Notes: generated by a model from the letters alone, not told the origin. A stretch of 64,000 nt of DNA from Mesorhizobium japonicum MAFF 303099 (GCF_000009625.1 NC_002678.2:3194001-3258000); one strand, 5' to 3'; shown: positions 1 through 8,819, counted from the first letter of the stretch. Numbers and translations are program-made.

Positions 1-363
1 CGCCTTCAGCGTGTCGCGGCTGTATTCGGCCAGCGGCACCATGCGCGACTTGTTGATGGCATAGCGCTCGGTCGTGCAGTTGCGCAGCATCTTGACCAGC
101 CAGGTCCACATATGCGGGTCGAAGGCCGGTCGAACCACCAGTGGGCCATGCTTCATCAACAGCCATTTGATCGCCTTTAGCGGAATGCCGGGCCCGGCCC
201 AGGGCGAGGCATAGCCGGGCGAAATCTCGCCGGCATTGGCAAAACTGGTTTCCAGCGCCGGGCCTTTCTGGCGATCGAGCACCGTCACCTCGTGGCCGGC
301 CTCGGCGAGATAATAGGCCGTGGTCACCCCGATGACGCCGCCGCCCAGCACCATGATCTGCAT
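1..363 (-). CDS. dadA: D-amino acid dehydrogenase DadA, N-terminal part (cut by window edge)
   Basis: The 121 visible codons begin [20 protein letters not shown], a classic FAD-binding Rossmann start (GxGxxG), followed by [10 protein letters not shown] and an [17 protein letters not shown] stretch characteristic of the small subunit of D-amino acid dehydrogenase. The enzyme oxidatively deaminates D-amino acids such as D-alanine at the inner membrane and passes electrons to the respiratory chain. The rest of the gene lies beyond base 1. It is the last visible gene of a minus-strand group that starts with alanine racemase, so the pair probably serves alanine catabolism (L-Ala to D-Ala to pyruvate), as in dadAX operons. 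Confidence 0.9.
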   Translation of the reverse strand, partial: MQIMVLGGGVIGVTTAYYLAEAGHEVTVLDRQKGPALETSFANAGEISPGYASPWAGPGIPLKAIKWLLMKHGPLVVRPAFDPHMWTWLVKMLRNCTTERYAINKSRMVPLAEYSRDTLKA

Positions 364-487
364 CGTTCACTCCTTGCCGCGCCGCGCATCCTCAGGACGC
401 CCGTGGACGCGGCCGCATTTCTCGATTTGCGCATGATCCCAAATGAAAATCGACGCCGATTTTCGAGAACCATACGCTGTTGCCCAT

Positions 488-1030
488 TCACGCCGCCGAG
501 GGACCGGGGTCGTCGTCTTCTGTCTGCCGCATTCCGGCCGTCTCGCCAAGAGGCTGCCAATCGTCTGCGGCGCTGTAGACGAGAGTGAGCCCATGCGGTC
601 GCCGCCCGTCGGCCCGGTCTTTCTGCCTGACCGCGCGCCCGGCAGCCTCCGGCTGGTAAAGCACGGCCTTGATCAGGATCGACTCCCGCCGGCCGTCGGC
701 GTGCTCGATCGAGGCCGTTTGGCCCTGTGCCATGCCAAGCATGCAGAGCCCGCGCCTGGTTGCCACCGACAGGCTGGAGCCGACCGGTCCGCGCACCTCG
801 TTCTGCACCAGGGTGCGCGTCTGGGCGTGACCGGCATCGATGCTGAACACCACCCTGCTGTTCAGCGTGACGATATCGGGGCCGACCGTATCGATCGGGA
901 CGACATCGGCGCTTGAAAGCTTGTGTTCGAGCACATGCACGATCGGATCCGCGAATGCCCGCCGGCGCTCCAGCATGACTTCGAGGACGGCACGGTCCTT
1001 CGTCGTCAGACAGCAATTCGTACTCTTCAT
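488..1030 (-). CDS. Rnk/GreA-C-terminal-domain protein (paralogue 2)
   Basis: The 180-residue product has a short N-terminal helical segment (LTTKDRAVLEVMLERRRAF) followed by a domain resembling GreA/GreB C-terminal and Rnk proteins (VVPIDTVGPDIVTLNSRVVFSI, then RGLCMLGMAQGQ). Such proteins dock in the secondary channel of RNA polymerase; Rnk was first named a regulator of nucleoside diphosphate kinase. The ATG at 1030 is preferred because GGAGG lies about 8 bases upstream; a GTG at 1042 is the alternative. It starts 15 bases after the stop of a second Rnk-like gene. The C-terminal tail of about 45 residues is not recognised and may be disordered. Confidence 0.75.
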   Translation of the reverse strand: MKSTNCCLTTKDRAVLEVMLERRRAFADPIVHVLEHKLSSADVVPIDTVGPDIVTLNSRVVFSIDAGHAQTRTLVQNEVRGPVGSSLSVATRRGLCMLGMAQGQTASIEHADGRRESILIKAVLYQPEAAGRAVRQKDRADGRRPHGLTLVYSAADDWQPLGETAGMRQTEDDDPGPSAA

Positions 1031-1044
1031 CACCGCCTCCACGA

Positions 1045-1467
1045 TCAGCGCCGCTGCGCGCCGGAGACCGGCGTGTCGACGGCTTCGACGGTCACCGACA
1101 GCTCACGGCCGCCACGACTGCTCCAGCACACCGCCTGCCCGATCGACGCTCCGATGAGCGCCGTTCCCATCGGCGTCAGCACCGAGATCCTGTTTTCGGC
1201 AATGTCGGCTTCGCCGGGATAGACCAGCATGATGCGCTGGGTCGCCCCGCCTTCGCCGCGGACCGTCACGGCCGATCCCATACGCACCACGTCGGCCGGC
1301 ATCGCCGCCGCGTCCGTGACGACGGCGCGGTCCATTTCGAAGAGCAGCTCCTCGGCCGTCTCGGGGGCACGGTCGAGCAAGGCTCTCGCCAGGCCGGTCA
1401 ACCTGTCATGGTCGGTGTCGCTGATCAGAATCCGGCTCGATGGACGCGGTCCTGTTGCATGTTGCAT
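1045..1467 (-). CDS. rnk: Nucleoside diphosphate kinase regulator, Rnk family (paralogue 1)
   Basis: The 140-residue product fits the Rnk/GreA family: ILISDTDHDRLTGLARALLD helical hairpin, ELLFEMDRAVV, then the beta-rich domain VVRMGSAVTVRGEGG...IMLVYPGEADIAENRISVLTPMGTALIGASIGQAV, the usual Gre-C core. It probably binds RNA polymerase near the secondary channel. The start at 1467 (MQHATG) has GAGG about 9 bases upstream; in-frame ATGs at 1479 and 1491 are alternatives. It lies between alr and the second Rnk-like gene on the same strand, with 15 bases between the two paralogues, so they are probably cotranscribed. Confidence 0.82.
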   Translation of the reverse strand: MQHATGPRPSSRILISDTDHDRLTGLARALLDRAPETAEELLFEMDRAVVTDAAAMPADVVRMGSAVTVRGEGGATQRIMLVYPGEADIAENRISVLTPMGTALIGASIGQAVCWSSRGGRELSVTVEAVDTPVSGAQRR

Positions 1468-1743
1468 GGCAAACCTCATGGATCGGCGCATCGAATGGAT
1501 GCGCGCTTGCCACCGCACTGACGGCGGCGTGATGAAAAAGCCGGCAGCCGCGAAGGGCTATACGGCTTGATGGCGGTTGTGGATGTATGGATGCCCCGAT
1601 ACGGACGGACGCCAGAAGGCGGCCGCGCCGGGGCTACGATCCCGCGATCGGGCAGACCCTGAACAAGGTTCTGGTGTAAGCGAGGTTGCTCATGCCCCGA
1701 ACCTTGCCGACAGGCGCCCGCTTGTCAAGCGCGGCCAAACCGC

Positions 1744-2889
1744 TCAGCCGCCGACATAGTGGCGGTGAAAGCGCGGGCCGAGACTGGCCAGGATTTCATA
1801 GCCGATGGTGCCGGCATGGCCGGCGGCGTCGTCGACGCTCTGCGAGGGACCGAGCAGCTCGACCAGATCGCCCTCGCGCAGCCTGCCGGGCGGCAAAGCG
1901 GAGATGTCGAGAATAATCGAATCCATCGACACACGCCCGAGGAAAGGCAGGCGCACGCCTTCGAACCAGGCCGCCGAAGCGGAGCGGCGCAGCCAGCCAT
2001 CCGCATAGCCGAACGAAATCGTCGCCAGGCTCAGCGGACCGTCCGCGTGATAGCTGTGACCATAGCCGATGCCGGCGCCCTTTTCGATGCGGCGCGTCTG
2101 CGCCACCTTGGCCTGCAGCCACACCACGGGCAACATCGGGTTGGGCTCGCCCGGCGTCGGGTTGATGCCGTAGAGCGCGGCTCCGGGCCGAGCGAGATCG
2201 TGATGGTAGGACGGCCCGAGAAAGATGCCGGAGGAATTGGCGAGCGAGGCGGGCGCCCGGGGCAGCATGGCGCGCAGCCGTTCGAAGGCCAGCCTCTGCT
2301 GTTCGTTGGCCGGATGGCGCGGCTCGTCGGCGCAGGCCAGATGGCTCATGACATATTTGATGTCGATGCCGTCGAACGCGCTGCTATCCCCGGCCAGCGC
2401 CTCGACTTCGGCCGGCGCCATGCCGAGCCGCGACATGCCGCTGTCGACCTGGATGGCCGCCGGCAGCCGGCGACCGGCATCGTGCACCGCCGCGCGCCAG
2501 GCTTTCAACTGCGCGCCACTATTGATGACCGCGCAAAGGCCAGCCGCCACCGCTTCCGGCTCGGAGCCAGGCGGCAGCCCGTTCAGCACGTAGATGTCCG
2601 GTCCGGTCCCGACCGCCTTGCGCAGCGCGATGCCTTCGGCCAGCAGCGCGACGAAGAAGATGTCACAGCCTTCCCGGGTCAGTGCCGCCGCCACCTTGGC
2701 CGCGCCAAGGCCGTAGCCATTGGCCTTGACAACGCCGGCGCAGTGCACGCCGCCCAGCAGCGCCTTCAGCCGCCGGTAGTTTTCACGGATCGCGCCGAGA
2801 TCGATGGTCAGGATCGCGCCGGCCGCGGCCTCGCTGACCGGCCAACCGGTGACGGTTTTCGCAGCAGTCGGATTGACGGCGTCGTTCAT
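1744..2889 (-). CDS. alr: Alanine racemase
   Basis: A fold-type III PLP enzyme that interconverts L- and D-alanine. The PLP-lysine motif VVKANGYGLGA is near the N-terminus and the second catalytic tyrosine lies in AGIGYGHSY; SGMSRLGM, PGAALYGINP and VSMDSIILD are also family hallmarks. From the ATG at 2889 (MNDAVNP, GAGGG upstream) the protein has 381 residues, normal for Alr; in-frame starts up to 2916 exist. It heads the group leading to dadA, which points to the catabolic rather than the cell-wall role, though it may serve both if no second racemase exists. Confidence 0.93.
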   Translation of the reverse strand: MNDAVNPTAAKTVTGWPVSEAAAGAILTIDLGAIRENYRRLKALLGGVHCAGVVKANGYGLGAAKVAAALTREGCDIFFVALLAEGIALRKAVGTGPDIYVLNGLPPGSEPEAVAAGLCAVINSGAQLKAWRAAVHDAGRRLPAAIQVDSGMSRLGMAPAEVEALAGDSSAFDGIDIKYVMSHLACADEPRHPANEQQRLAFERLRAMLPRAPASLANSSGIFLGPSYHHDLARPGAALYGINPTPGEPNPMLPVVWLQAKVAQTRRIEKGAGIGYGHSYHADGPLSLATISFGYADGWLRRSASAAWFEGVRLPFLGRVSMDSIILDISALPPGRLREGDLVELLGPSQSVDDAAGHAGTIGYEILASLGPRFHRHYVGG

Positions 2890-2952
2890 GGCGACCCTCA
2901 TTGCATCGGCCATCAATACGACCCCCGCACCAACGCGGCAACCTCGACGCGG

Positions 2953-3474
2953 CTAACGCGCCAGATGGCTGAACGCCGCCACCACCTCTTCATAGACCTT
3001 GCGCTTGAACGGCACGATCAGGTCGGGCAGATCTTGCATCGGCCGCCACGACCATTTGTCGAATTCGGCGGTGTGGCCGCCCGGCGGCGGATTGATCTGG
3101 ATCTCGCTGCCGTCGCCATGGAAGCGGAAGGCGAACCATTTCTGCATCTGGCCGCGATATCGACCCTTGAAGGCAATGCCGACGAGATGGTCCGGCAGGT
3201 CGTAATTGATCCAGTCCGGCGCTTCGGCGAGCAGCGAGACGCTGCGCATGCCGGTCTCCTCATAAAGCTCGCGCTCGGCCGCCTGCAGCGGCTCCTCACC
3301 CTTGTCGATGCCGCCCTGCGGCATCTGCCAGAGCTGCGTCGTGCCGGCGAATTCGCTGTCGGGTTCGGCAATGCGATGCCCGACCCAGACCAGGCCCTCG
3401 CCATTGAGGATCATCAGCCCGACACAGGGACGGTAGGGCAGCGTTTCGCGGTCGACCTTCTTCGTCTTTGGCAT
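2953..3474 (-). CDS. rppH: RNA pyrophosphohydrolase (Nudix)
   Basis: The 173-residue product contains a full Nudix box ([20 protein letters not shown] followed by TG) and the RppH-type flanks [11 protein letters not shown] at the N-terminus and [10 protein letters not shown] before the box. RppH removes pyrophosphate from the 5' triphosphate of mRNAs and opens them to RNase E decay; it can also hydrolyse dinucleoside polyphosphates. It follows the deacetylase-like gene on the minus strand with a 37-base gap, an arrangement commonly seen in Rhizobiales. Confidence 0.95.
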   Translation of the reverse strand: MPKTKKVDRETLPYRPCVGLMILNGEGLVWVGHRIAEPDSEFAGTTQLWQMPQGGIDKGEEPLQAAERELYEETGMRSVSLLAEAPDWINYDLPDHLVGIAFKGRYRGQMQKWFAFRFHGDGSEIQINPPPGGHTAEFDKWSWRPMQDLPDLIVPFKRKVYEEVVAAFSHLAR

Positions 3475-3511
3475 CAGTCAGTCTCTCCAGCCATCTTCAG
3501 AAGGGCATCGC

Positions 3512-4693
3512 CTAGCCCTTTTGCGGATCGATCGCCACCGCTGAAATCGGCACGATCTCGATGCCGCGCTTCTTGGCCTCGGCAATCCAGGATGAGACGA
3601 TGTCGACTGTGAGATCAAAGGCCGAGCCGATGCCGACGGCCGTGCCCTTGGCCCGCGCCGTGGCTTCGAGACCGTCGAGTTTCTTCAGGATGGCGCCGCG
3701 ATCCTGCACCGCGTCGATCGCCGTATCGCCGGCGACGAAGGGCACGCCGTCCTTCAGCGCCAGGTCGGGCGCCAGGCTGCGCGCCGATGAGCCGTCGTCT
3801 ATATAGGCGAGACCCCGTTTGCCGAGTTCGGCCATGAACGGCTCCATCGCCGCCTTGTCGGCGGAAAAGCGCGCGCCCATATAGTTCATGACGCCGGTGT
3901 AGTTCGTCGTCCGCGACAGCGCCCAATGCAGATTCTTGAGGTTTTCTTCGGCGCTCCCTGCCACTGTCAGCGTGTTGCGGCCGGGGTTGACGTTGGGATA
4001 GTCGAACGGTTCGAGCGGCACCTGCATGACGATCTCGTGGCCACCCTGCCTTGCGGCCTGCATCCAGCGGCCGATGCTGTTGCCTTGCGGCGCGAAGGCC
4101 AGCGTCACTTCCGCAGGCAGCTTGGCTATCGCAGCCTGGGTACCGGTCTGCGAGACGGCCAGCCCGCCGATGACGATCGCCACCCGCGCCCCGCGCGCTC
4201 CGGACCACGGCCGTGCATAGACATCGAACGGGCGCCTTCCATCGGCGGAGCGCATCGGCAGCGGTCCAGTGTCGCTGGCCTCGATCAGCGCCTTGTCGGG
4301 AAGATGCGCGATCTTCAGGTTCTGCCCAATGCTCGATGGGTCGCGGATGACGATAGCGGCCTGCGGAGGGCCATCGCCCTCCTCCTTCTGCACATGGATG
4401 ATCTGAGGACCACCGGTCTTGGACGGCGTTTCGACCTTTGGCGTCGCGGCTGGGGCCAAGGCGGATGGCGCGGAGGCGGGCTCGGCCGCAGCCGTCACTT
4501 TCGGCGTCGAAACAGCGACCTCTTGCGGCTTGCGAAACGGCTTTTCCCTGAGTGCGATCGCGGCCGAGACGCCGACCAGCGCCAGCACGACGACGGTGGA
4601 CACGACCACGCCAGTGCCGCCTTTGCGGGCAGCGCGCGGCGCCCGGACGGTCTGTCCAAGCGGGCGTTCGATGTCCTTGCCGATATCAGCCAA
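3512..4693 (-). CDS. Divergent polysaccharide deacetylase family protein
   Basis: A 393-residue protein with one N-terminal membrane segment (GTGVVVSTVVVLALVGVSAA) after a basic cytoplasmic stretch, a Pro/Ala-rich linker to about residue 130, then a domain with RVAIVIGGLAVS, EVTLAFAPQGNS, EIVMQVPLEPFDYP, LTVAGSAEENLKNL and GVMNYMGARF. This matches the divergent polysaccharide deacetylase family (YibQ/DUF610 type), often found beside envC and ctpA. It is probably periplasmic and membrane-anchored, acting on the cell wall or its turnover; the substrate is not established. A terminator-like hairpin separates it from ctpA upstream. Confidence 0.88.
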   Translation of the reverse strand: MADIGKDIERPLGQTVRAPRAARKGGTGVVVSTVVVLALVGVSAAIALREKPFRKPQEVAVSTPKVTAAAEPASAPSALAPAATPKVETPSKTGGPQIIHVQKEEGDGPPQAAIVIRDPSSIGQNLKIAHLPDKALIEASDTGPLPMRSADGRRPFDVYARPWSGARGARVAIVIGGLAVSQTGTQAAIAKLPAEVTLAFAPQGNSIGRWMQAARQGGHEIVMQVPLEPFDYPNVNPGRNTLTVAGSAEENLKNLHWALSRTTNYTGVMNYMGARFSADKAAMEPFMAELGKRGLAYIDDGSSARSLAPDLALKDGVPFVAGDTAIDAVQDRGAILKKLDGLEATARAKGTAVGIGSAFDLTVDIVSSWIAEAKKRGIEIVPISAVAIDPQKG

Positions 4694-4807
4694 GCCCTGT
4701 CCCCAGGGCGCATGGTTGCGAAGGCGATCCCTTCAGCGACATGCGCGCATTCATCAACCCTGGCGCCCCCTGGCGCCGCATCCGGAGGCTTGGTCTTGCC
4801 TCCCCGA

Positions 4808-4839
4808 ATCAAACTGCCGGAACCTTTCGGTCCCGGCAG
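4808..4839 (-). terminator. Intrinsic terminator between ctpA and the deacetylase gene
   Basis: Read on the minus strand, CTGCCGGGACC pairs with GGTTCCGGCAG around a GAAA tetraloop (stem 4814-4824 with 4829-4839, one G-U pair), followed by TTTGATT. It lies 35 bases past the ctpA stop. The U-tract is short, so read-through to the deacetylase gene is possible. Confidence 0.7.
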
Positions 4840-4873
4840 CATCGCATTGCTTCGTTCAGCCGGCCAGACTGGC

Positions 4874-6205
4874 TTACTGGTTGAGCACGGCCTTTTCCGG
4901 ATTGGGCGGGAAAGCGGGATCGGTCTTCTGTCCACGCAGCAGTTGCTCAGCAAAGATGAGCTGCAGATCGTCCTTCGGATCCGGCGGCACATAGGCTGCC
5001 GAGCCCGAGCCGGTCTTGCTCTCGTCGGCGCCCTTGATGTGGCCCTTGAGATCGGATTCACCGCGCGTCAGGTCCCTGCCCTGCAGTTCCGGCGGCAGCG
5101 GCTGGTCGACCTTGATGTCGGGCGTGATGCCCTTGCCCTGGATCGACTTACCCGACGGCGTGTAATAGAGCGCCGTCGTCAACCGCAGCGCGCCATTCTC
5201 GCCGAGCGGAATGATGGTCTGCACCGAACCCTTGCCGAAGGACTGCGTGCCCACCACCGTGACGCGACGCAGATCCTGCAGCGCGCCGGCGACGATTTCG
5301 GACGCGCTGGCCGAGCCGCCATTGACGAGCACGATCATCGGCTTGCCGTTGATGTCGTCGGTCTGCTTCGGCTTGGCATCGAAACGGGTGACGTCCTTCG
5401 GATCGCGTCCACGCGTCGAGACGATCTCGCCACGCTTCAGGAAGGCGTCGGACACGCTCACCGCCTGGTCGAGCAGACCACCCGGATTGAGGCGCAGGTC
5501 GAGCACATAGCCCTTGAGCTTGTCGTCCGGCACCTGCTTCTTGATGGTGTCGATGGCGTTCTCGAGGTCGTCATAGGTCTTTTCGGTGAAGGAGGTGATC
5601 TTCATGTAGCCGATGTCGTTCTCGACCCGGAACTTGACCGCCTTGACCTTGATGATGTCGCGCACCACCGTCAGCTCGATCGGCTTGTCGGCACCCTGGC
5701 GCAGGATGGTGAGCTTGATCGGCGTGTTGACCAGGCCACGCATCTTGTCGACCGCGTCGTTGAGCGTCAGGCCGCGAACCTCTTCGCCGTCGATCTTGGC
5801 GATGTAGTCGCCGGCCAGCACGCCAGCCTTGGCGGCGGGCGTATCGTCGATCGGCGTGATCACCTTAACCAGGTCGTTCTCCATGGTGACCTCGATGCCG
5901 AGGCCGCCGAACTCGCCCTTGGTCTGAACGCGCATGTCCTGCGCCTGTTCGGCATTCATGTAGGAGGAGTGCGGGTCGAGAGAGGAAAGCATGCCGTTGA
6001 TGGCGTTCTCGACCAGCGACTTGTCGTCAGGCGGCGTGACATATTGTGCCCGCACCCGCTCGAAGATGTCGCCGAAGATCGCCAGCTGCTTGTAGGTCTC
6101 CGAGCCCGCAGCGTTCGCCGACGAGCCAGGAGCACCATAGACAAGGCTCATGGCGGATGCGCCCATCAGCGCACCGGCAAACAGAAGCGACAGTTTCCGC
6201 ATCAT
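4874..6205 (-). CDS. ctpA: Carboxyl-terminal processing protease, S41 family
   Basis: A 443-residue periplasmic serine protease. A signal peptide (MMRKLSLLFAGALMGASAM) is followed by an N-terminal helical region, a PDZ domain (GGLGIEVTMENDLVKVITPIDDTPA), and the catalytic core with VNGGSASASEI (Ser nucleophile) and FGKGSVQT (general-base Lys). CtpA trims periplasmic substrates, including cell-wall hydrolase regulators. The start at 6205 has GGAAGGA about 8 bases upstream; a second ATG follows directly at 6202. It begins one base after the envC stop, so the two are cotranscribed and functionally matched (amidase activator and processing protease). Confidence 0.94.
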   Translation of the reverse strand: MMRKLSLLFAGALMGASAMSLVYGAPGSSANAAGSETYKQLAIFGDIFERVRAQYVTPPDDKSLVENAINGMLSSLDPHSSYMNAEQAQDMRVQTKGEFGGLGIEVTMENDLVKVITPIDDTPAAKAGVLAGDYIAKIDGEEVRGLTLNDAVDKMRGLVNTPIKLTILRQGADKPIELTVVRDIIKVKAVKFRVENDIGYMKITSFTEKTYDDLENAIDTIKKQVPDDKLKGYVLDLRLNPGGLLDQAVSVSDAFLKRGEIVSTRGRDPKDVTRFDAKPKQTDDINGKPMIVLVNGGSASASEIVAGALQDLRRVTVVGTQSFGKGSVQTIIPLGENGALRLTTALYYTPSGKSIQGKGITPDIKVDQPLPPELQGRDLTRGESDLKGHIKGADESKTGSGSAAYVPPDPKDDLQLIFAEQLLRGQKTDPAFPPNPEKAVLNQ

Positions 6206-6206
6206 T

Positions 6207-7577
6207 TCACGTCCTTCCAGAAAAACGGTCCGCCCACCATGGGGCCGGATCGACGGGTTTTCCATCCTTGCGGAACTCGACGTAGAGTTCCGGCGTGGCA
6301 TTTCCATTCTTCGAAACCGAGGTGCTTGCCACCCGGGCCTCTCCCATCGCGCCGACCGGCTCTCCTGCGAGCACTGACTGGCCAGTCACGACGCTGATTC
6401 TGCTCATCCCCGCCAGAACGACATGATAACCGTCGCCGGCATTGAGGATCAAGAGTTGACCATAAGAGCGAAACGGCCCCGCATAAAGCACATTCCCATC
6501 CGCCGGAGCGGTGACGATGGCTCCCGATTGTGTCGCAAGCATGTCACCAAGCATCACTGCGCCGTTACCGTCGTCCGCGCCGAACCGGCGTTTGATGCGG
6601 CCGGTCACCGGCAGCGCGATCTGCCCCTGCAGCGCCGAGAAGGGGGCCGTTGCGGCGAGCCGGTTGCCTTCGGGAACCGGCAGTGACGCCAGCGATGCCG
6701 TTTTGTCGCCGCCATCGTTTCCATCGCTGGCCTGAACGTCACCCGGCTGGCCCGCGGCGGCTGCCTTTGCGGCATCCGCGGCCTTGCGGGCCTTGTCGGC
6801 CTGCGCTTCGAGCGAGGCGATCAGGTCCTTCAGGCTGGAGGCCTTGGCCGCCAACTGCTGGGAACGCTGCTGTTCGGCCGCCATTTGCGCCTGCGTATCG
6901 GCCTCGAGCTTCTGCTTGGCTTCCAGCAGCATGCCGAGCCGCTTCTTTTCCGCCACCTGCTCGCCGACAGCGTCCGTCAGCCGCGCCCGCTCGGCCTCGA
7001 TCGAGGCCGTCACCCGGGTCTGCTCCTTGAGGTCAGCCAGCAGGCTGTCGGTCTGCTGGCGCAATTCCGGCACCACGGCGCCGAGCAGGATGGCGCTGCG
7101 CACCGACGAAAGCGCGTCCTCCGGCTTGACCAGGATTGCCGGCGGCGGGTTGAGCCCCATGCGCTGCAGCGCGCCCAGCACTTCGGCCAGCACATCGCGG
7201 CGCGCCACGAGCGAGGCGCGGATTTTCTGTTGCTGGTCCTTCAGCCCTTCCAGCTTGGCGCCGATGTCCTCGATGTCCTGGCCAAGCTTCTGCTCGGTCA
7301 TCGCCGACTGGATCAGCGCGGCGGTGATCGAGGCATGGTCCTTCTTGACCGCTGCGATATCGGCGGCGAGCTTGGCAAGCCGTTCTGACGACAGCGTTAT
7401 CTCCTTGGAAACCTGCTCGTATTCGGCGCGGCTCTGATCCGGATCGGGCGCCATGTCGAGCGTGCTCTCGGCCCGCGCCGCGTGGAACGACAAGAGGATC
7501 GCCGCTGCCGCGATACCGCAGCGCGCGCGCCAGGAGCCCCCTGTTGGGCCCGGTGTCGATTTCCAGCCTTCAGACAT
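6207..7577 (-). CDS. envC: EnvC-type murein hydrolase activator (degenerate LytM domain)
   Basis: The 456-residue product has an N-terminal hydrophobic segment and likely signal cleavage at SFHAARAES, about 240 residues of coiled coil rich in Glu, Lys, Gln and Ala, a low-complexity linker, and a C-terminal LytM/M23-like domain (ITLPV-type entry QIALPVTGRIKRRFG, then PADGNVLYAGPFRSYG). The zinc ligands of active M23 peptidases are absent: the HLHFE motif is replaced by ELYVEFR and the first His by GAVMLGD. It is therefore probably non-catalytic and activates amidases at the division site, as EnvC does in E. coli. Directly upstream of ctpA. Confidence 0.88.
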   Translation of the reverse strand: MSEGWKSTPGPTGGSWRARCGIAAAAILLSFHAARAESTLDMAPDPDQSRAEYEQVSKEITLSSERLAKLAADIAAVKKDHASITAALIQSAMTEQKLGQDIEDIGAKLEGLKDQQQKIRASLVARRDVLAEVLGALQRMGLNPPPAILVKPEDALSSVRSAILLGAVVPELRQQTDSLLADLKEQTRVTASIEAERARLTDAVGEQVAEKKRLGMLLEAKQKLEADTQAQMAAEQQRSQQLAAKASSLKDLIASLEAQADKARKAADAAKAAAAGQPGDVQASDGNDGGDKTASLASLPVPEGNRLAATAPFSALQGQIALPVTGRIKRRFGADDGNGAVMLGDMLATQSGAIVTAPADGNVLYAGPFRSYGQLLILNAGDGYHVVLAGMSRISVVTGQSVLAGEPVGAMGEARVASTSVSKNGNATPELYVEFRKDGKPVDPAPWWADRFSGRT

Positions 7578-7649
7578 TCGCGATCTATACTATCCGCGGC
7601 TTCGTTAACGAATCATTAACCATGTTTGACGAGCCCGCCTCCGAATGGA

Positions 7650-7705
7650 TGTTGCCCAAAGTGGTCCCCGTTTTGGACAACGGCGTGCATCAAAACCACA
7701 GATTC
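7650..7705. repeat. Short dispersed intergenic repeat (AAAGTGG...GTTTTGGAC family)
   Basis: The stretch contains CCCAAAGTGGTCCCCGTTTTGGACAA..GTGCATCAAAACC, with partial internal symmetry. Related sequence occurs at 8288-8345, 46597-46650 and 56835-56870 in this window, always between genes. It is a dispersed repeat of the type abundant in Mesorhizobium; no function is visible. It fills the 206-base gap between rlmH and envC. Confidence 0.6.
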
Positions 7706-7783
7706 TAAATCTAGCTCGGCATTGGGGCGGAAATCCGGGCAATGGGCGACGAATCACCGCTGGCGGCCACTCTAGCGGCAGGT

Positions 7784-8266
7784 TCACGCGCGATGATAGG
7801 GGTGGCCGGAGAGGATCGTCGCCACCCTGTAGAGCTGCTCCCCCAGCATCACCCGCACCAGCTGATGCGGCCAGGTCAGCGCGCCGAACGATAGCACCAG
7901 ATCGGCCTGGTCGCGCAGCGGCGGATCATGGCCGTCGGCGCCGCCTATGGCCAGCACCAGCACCTTGCGCCCACCGTCGCGCAACTGTCCGATGCGATTG
8001 GCTAAATCCTGCGAGGAAAGGCTCTTGCCGCGCTCATCGAGCAGGATCAGCGCCGTGCCCGGCTGCAGCTGCGCCTGCAGTCGGGAGCCTTCGTCGCGCT
8101 GGCGCTCGATAGCGCTCTGCGACCGGCCCTCGGCGATCTCGGTAATTCCGGCGAATTCGAGCCCGACCGCAGGCCCGCTCTTGGCGAAGCGCTCGAAATA
8201 GCGGTCGGCCAACTCCCGCTCGGGGCCGGCTTTCATTCGGCCCACGGCATGAACTGAAATCTTCAT
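7784..8266 (-). CDS. rlmH: 23S rRNA (pseudouridine1915-N3)-methyltransferase RlmH
   Basis: The 160-residue SPOUT methyltransferase begins MKISVHAVGRMKAGPE and ends with VLAIGGADGHD and SFGALTWPHQLVRVMLGEQLYR, followed by GHPYHRA, the diagnostic RlmH C-terminus. It methylates pseudouridine 1915 in helix 69 of 23S rRNA on assembled 70S ribosomes. It lies downstream of rsfS, another ribosome-associated gene, which is the usual partner order in alphaproteobacteria. Confidence 0.96.
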   Translation of the reverse strand: MKISVHAVGRMKAGPERELADRYFERFAKSGPAVGLEFAGITEIAEGRSQSAIERQRDEGSRLQAQLQPGTALILLDERGKSLSSQDLANRIGQLRDGGRKVLVLAIGGADGHDPPLRDQADLVLSFGALTWPHQLVRVMLGEQLYRVATILSGHPYHRA

Positions 8267-8287
8267 CCTCGCCTCTATGAGCCGCTA

Positions 8288-8345
8288 ATGCATGTCATCC
8301 AAAAGTGGGAAGCGGTTTTGGGATAATCACATGCATCAAAACAAA
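8288..8345. repeat. Short dispersed intergenic repeat between rsfS and rlmH
   Basis: Contains CAAAAGTGGGAAGCGGTTTTG then ACATGCATCAAAACAAAG, a second and clearer copy of the repeat at 7650-7705. It fills nearly the whole gap between the two genes, so any rsfS-rlmH transcript would carry it. Confidence 0.65.
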
Positions 8346-8351
8346 GGCGGC

Positions 8352-8819
8352 TTAGTGGAGGGTCTCTTCCTCGAGATCCGGCGCCTGCCACATCTTTTCG
8401 AGATTGTAGAATTCGCGGACTTCGGGGCGGAAGACATGGACGATGATGTCGCCCGAATCGATCAGGACCCAGTCGGCGCCGGACAGCCCCTCGACGCGCG
8501 CCGTGCCGAGCCCGGCATCCTTGAGCGCCTTGAGAAGATGGTCGGCGACAGCCGAGACATGACGGTGCGATCGGCCCGACGCGACGACCATGTAGTCGCC
8601 GAGGCTCGATTTCCCCTGAATGTCGATTGAGACGATGTTTTCGGCCTTGGAGTCTTCCAGACTGGCAAGGACTGTGTTGATGGCGCGGGACACGGCGTCG
8701 TTTACGCTGATCCCGGCCGGCGAAGGCACGATGTCGGCCTTCTTCCGCAGTGCTGTTCTCAGTGTATTTCCTTTCGCAGCAAGAACAACCAAATCACCCC
8801 CAAAAGCAGGTGACACCAC
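8352..8819 (-). CDS. rsfS: Ribosomal silencing factor RsfS
   Basis: The core ASLEDSKAENIVSIDIQGKSSLGDYMVVASGRSHRHVSAVADHL, then RVEGLSGADWVLIDSGDIIVHVFRPEVREFYNLEKMW, is diagnostic for RsfS (Iojap/DUF143). It binds uL14 on the 50S subunit, blocks subunit joining and damps translation in stationary phase. The 155-residue frame starts at 8819; the first 35 residues are poorly conserved and the true start may lie further in. The gene follows nadD at a distance in many bacteria; here a divergent mscS gene separates them. Confidence 0.94.
   Translation of the reverse strand: MVSPAFGGDLVVLAAKGNTLRTALRKKADIVPSPAGISVNDAVSRAINTVLASLEDSKAENIVSIDIQGKSSLGDYMVVASGRSHRHVSAVADHLLKALKDAGLGTARVEGLSGADWVLIDSGDIIVHVFRPEVREFYNLEKMWQAPDLEEETLH

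Noticed and set aside
1759..3612. A 617-codon open frame on the plus strand opposite alr and rppH
   Set aside because: It is antisense to two genes with full motifs and contains only the Arg/Gly/Asp-rich sequence typical of shadow frames in high-GC DNA.
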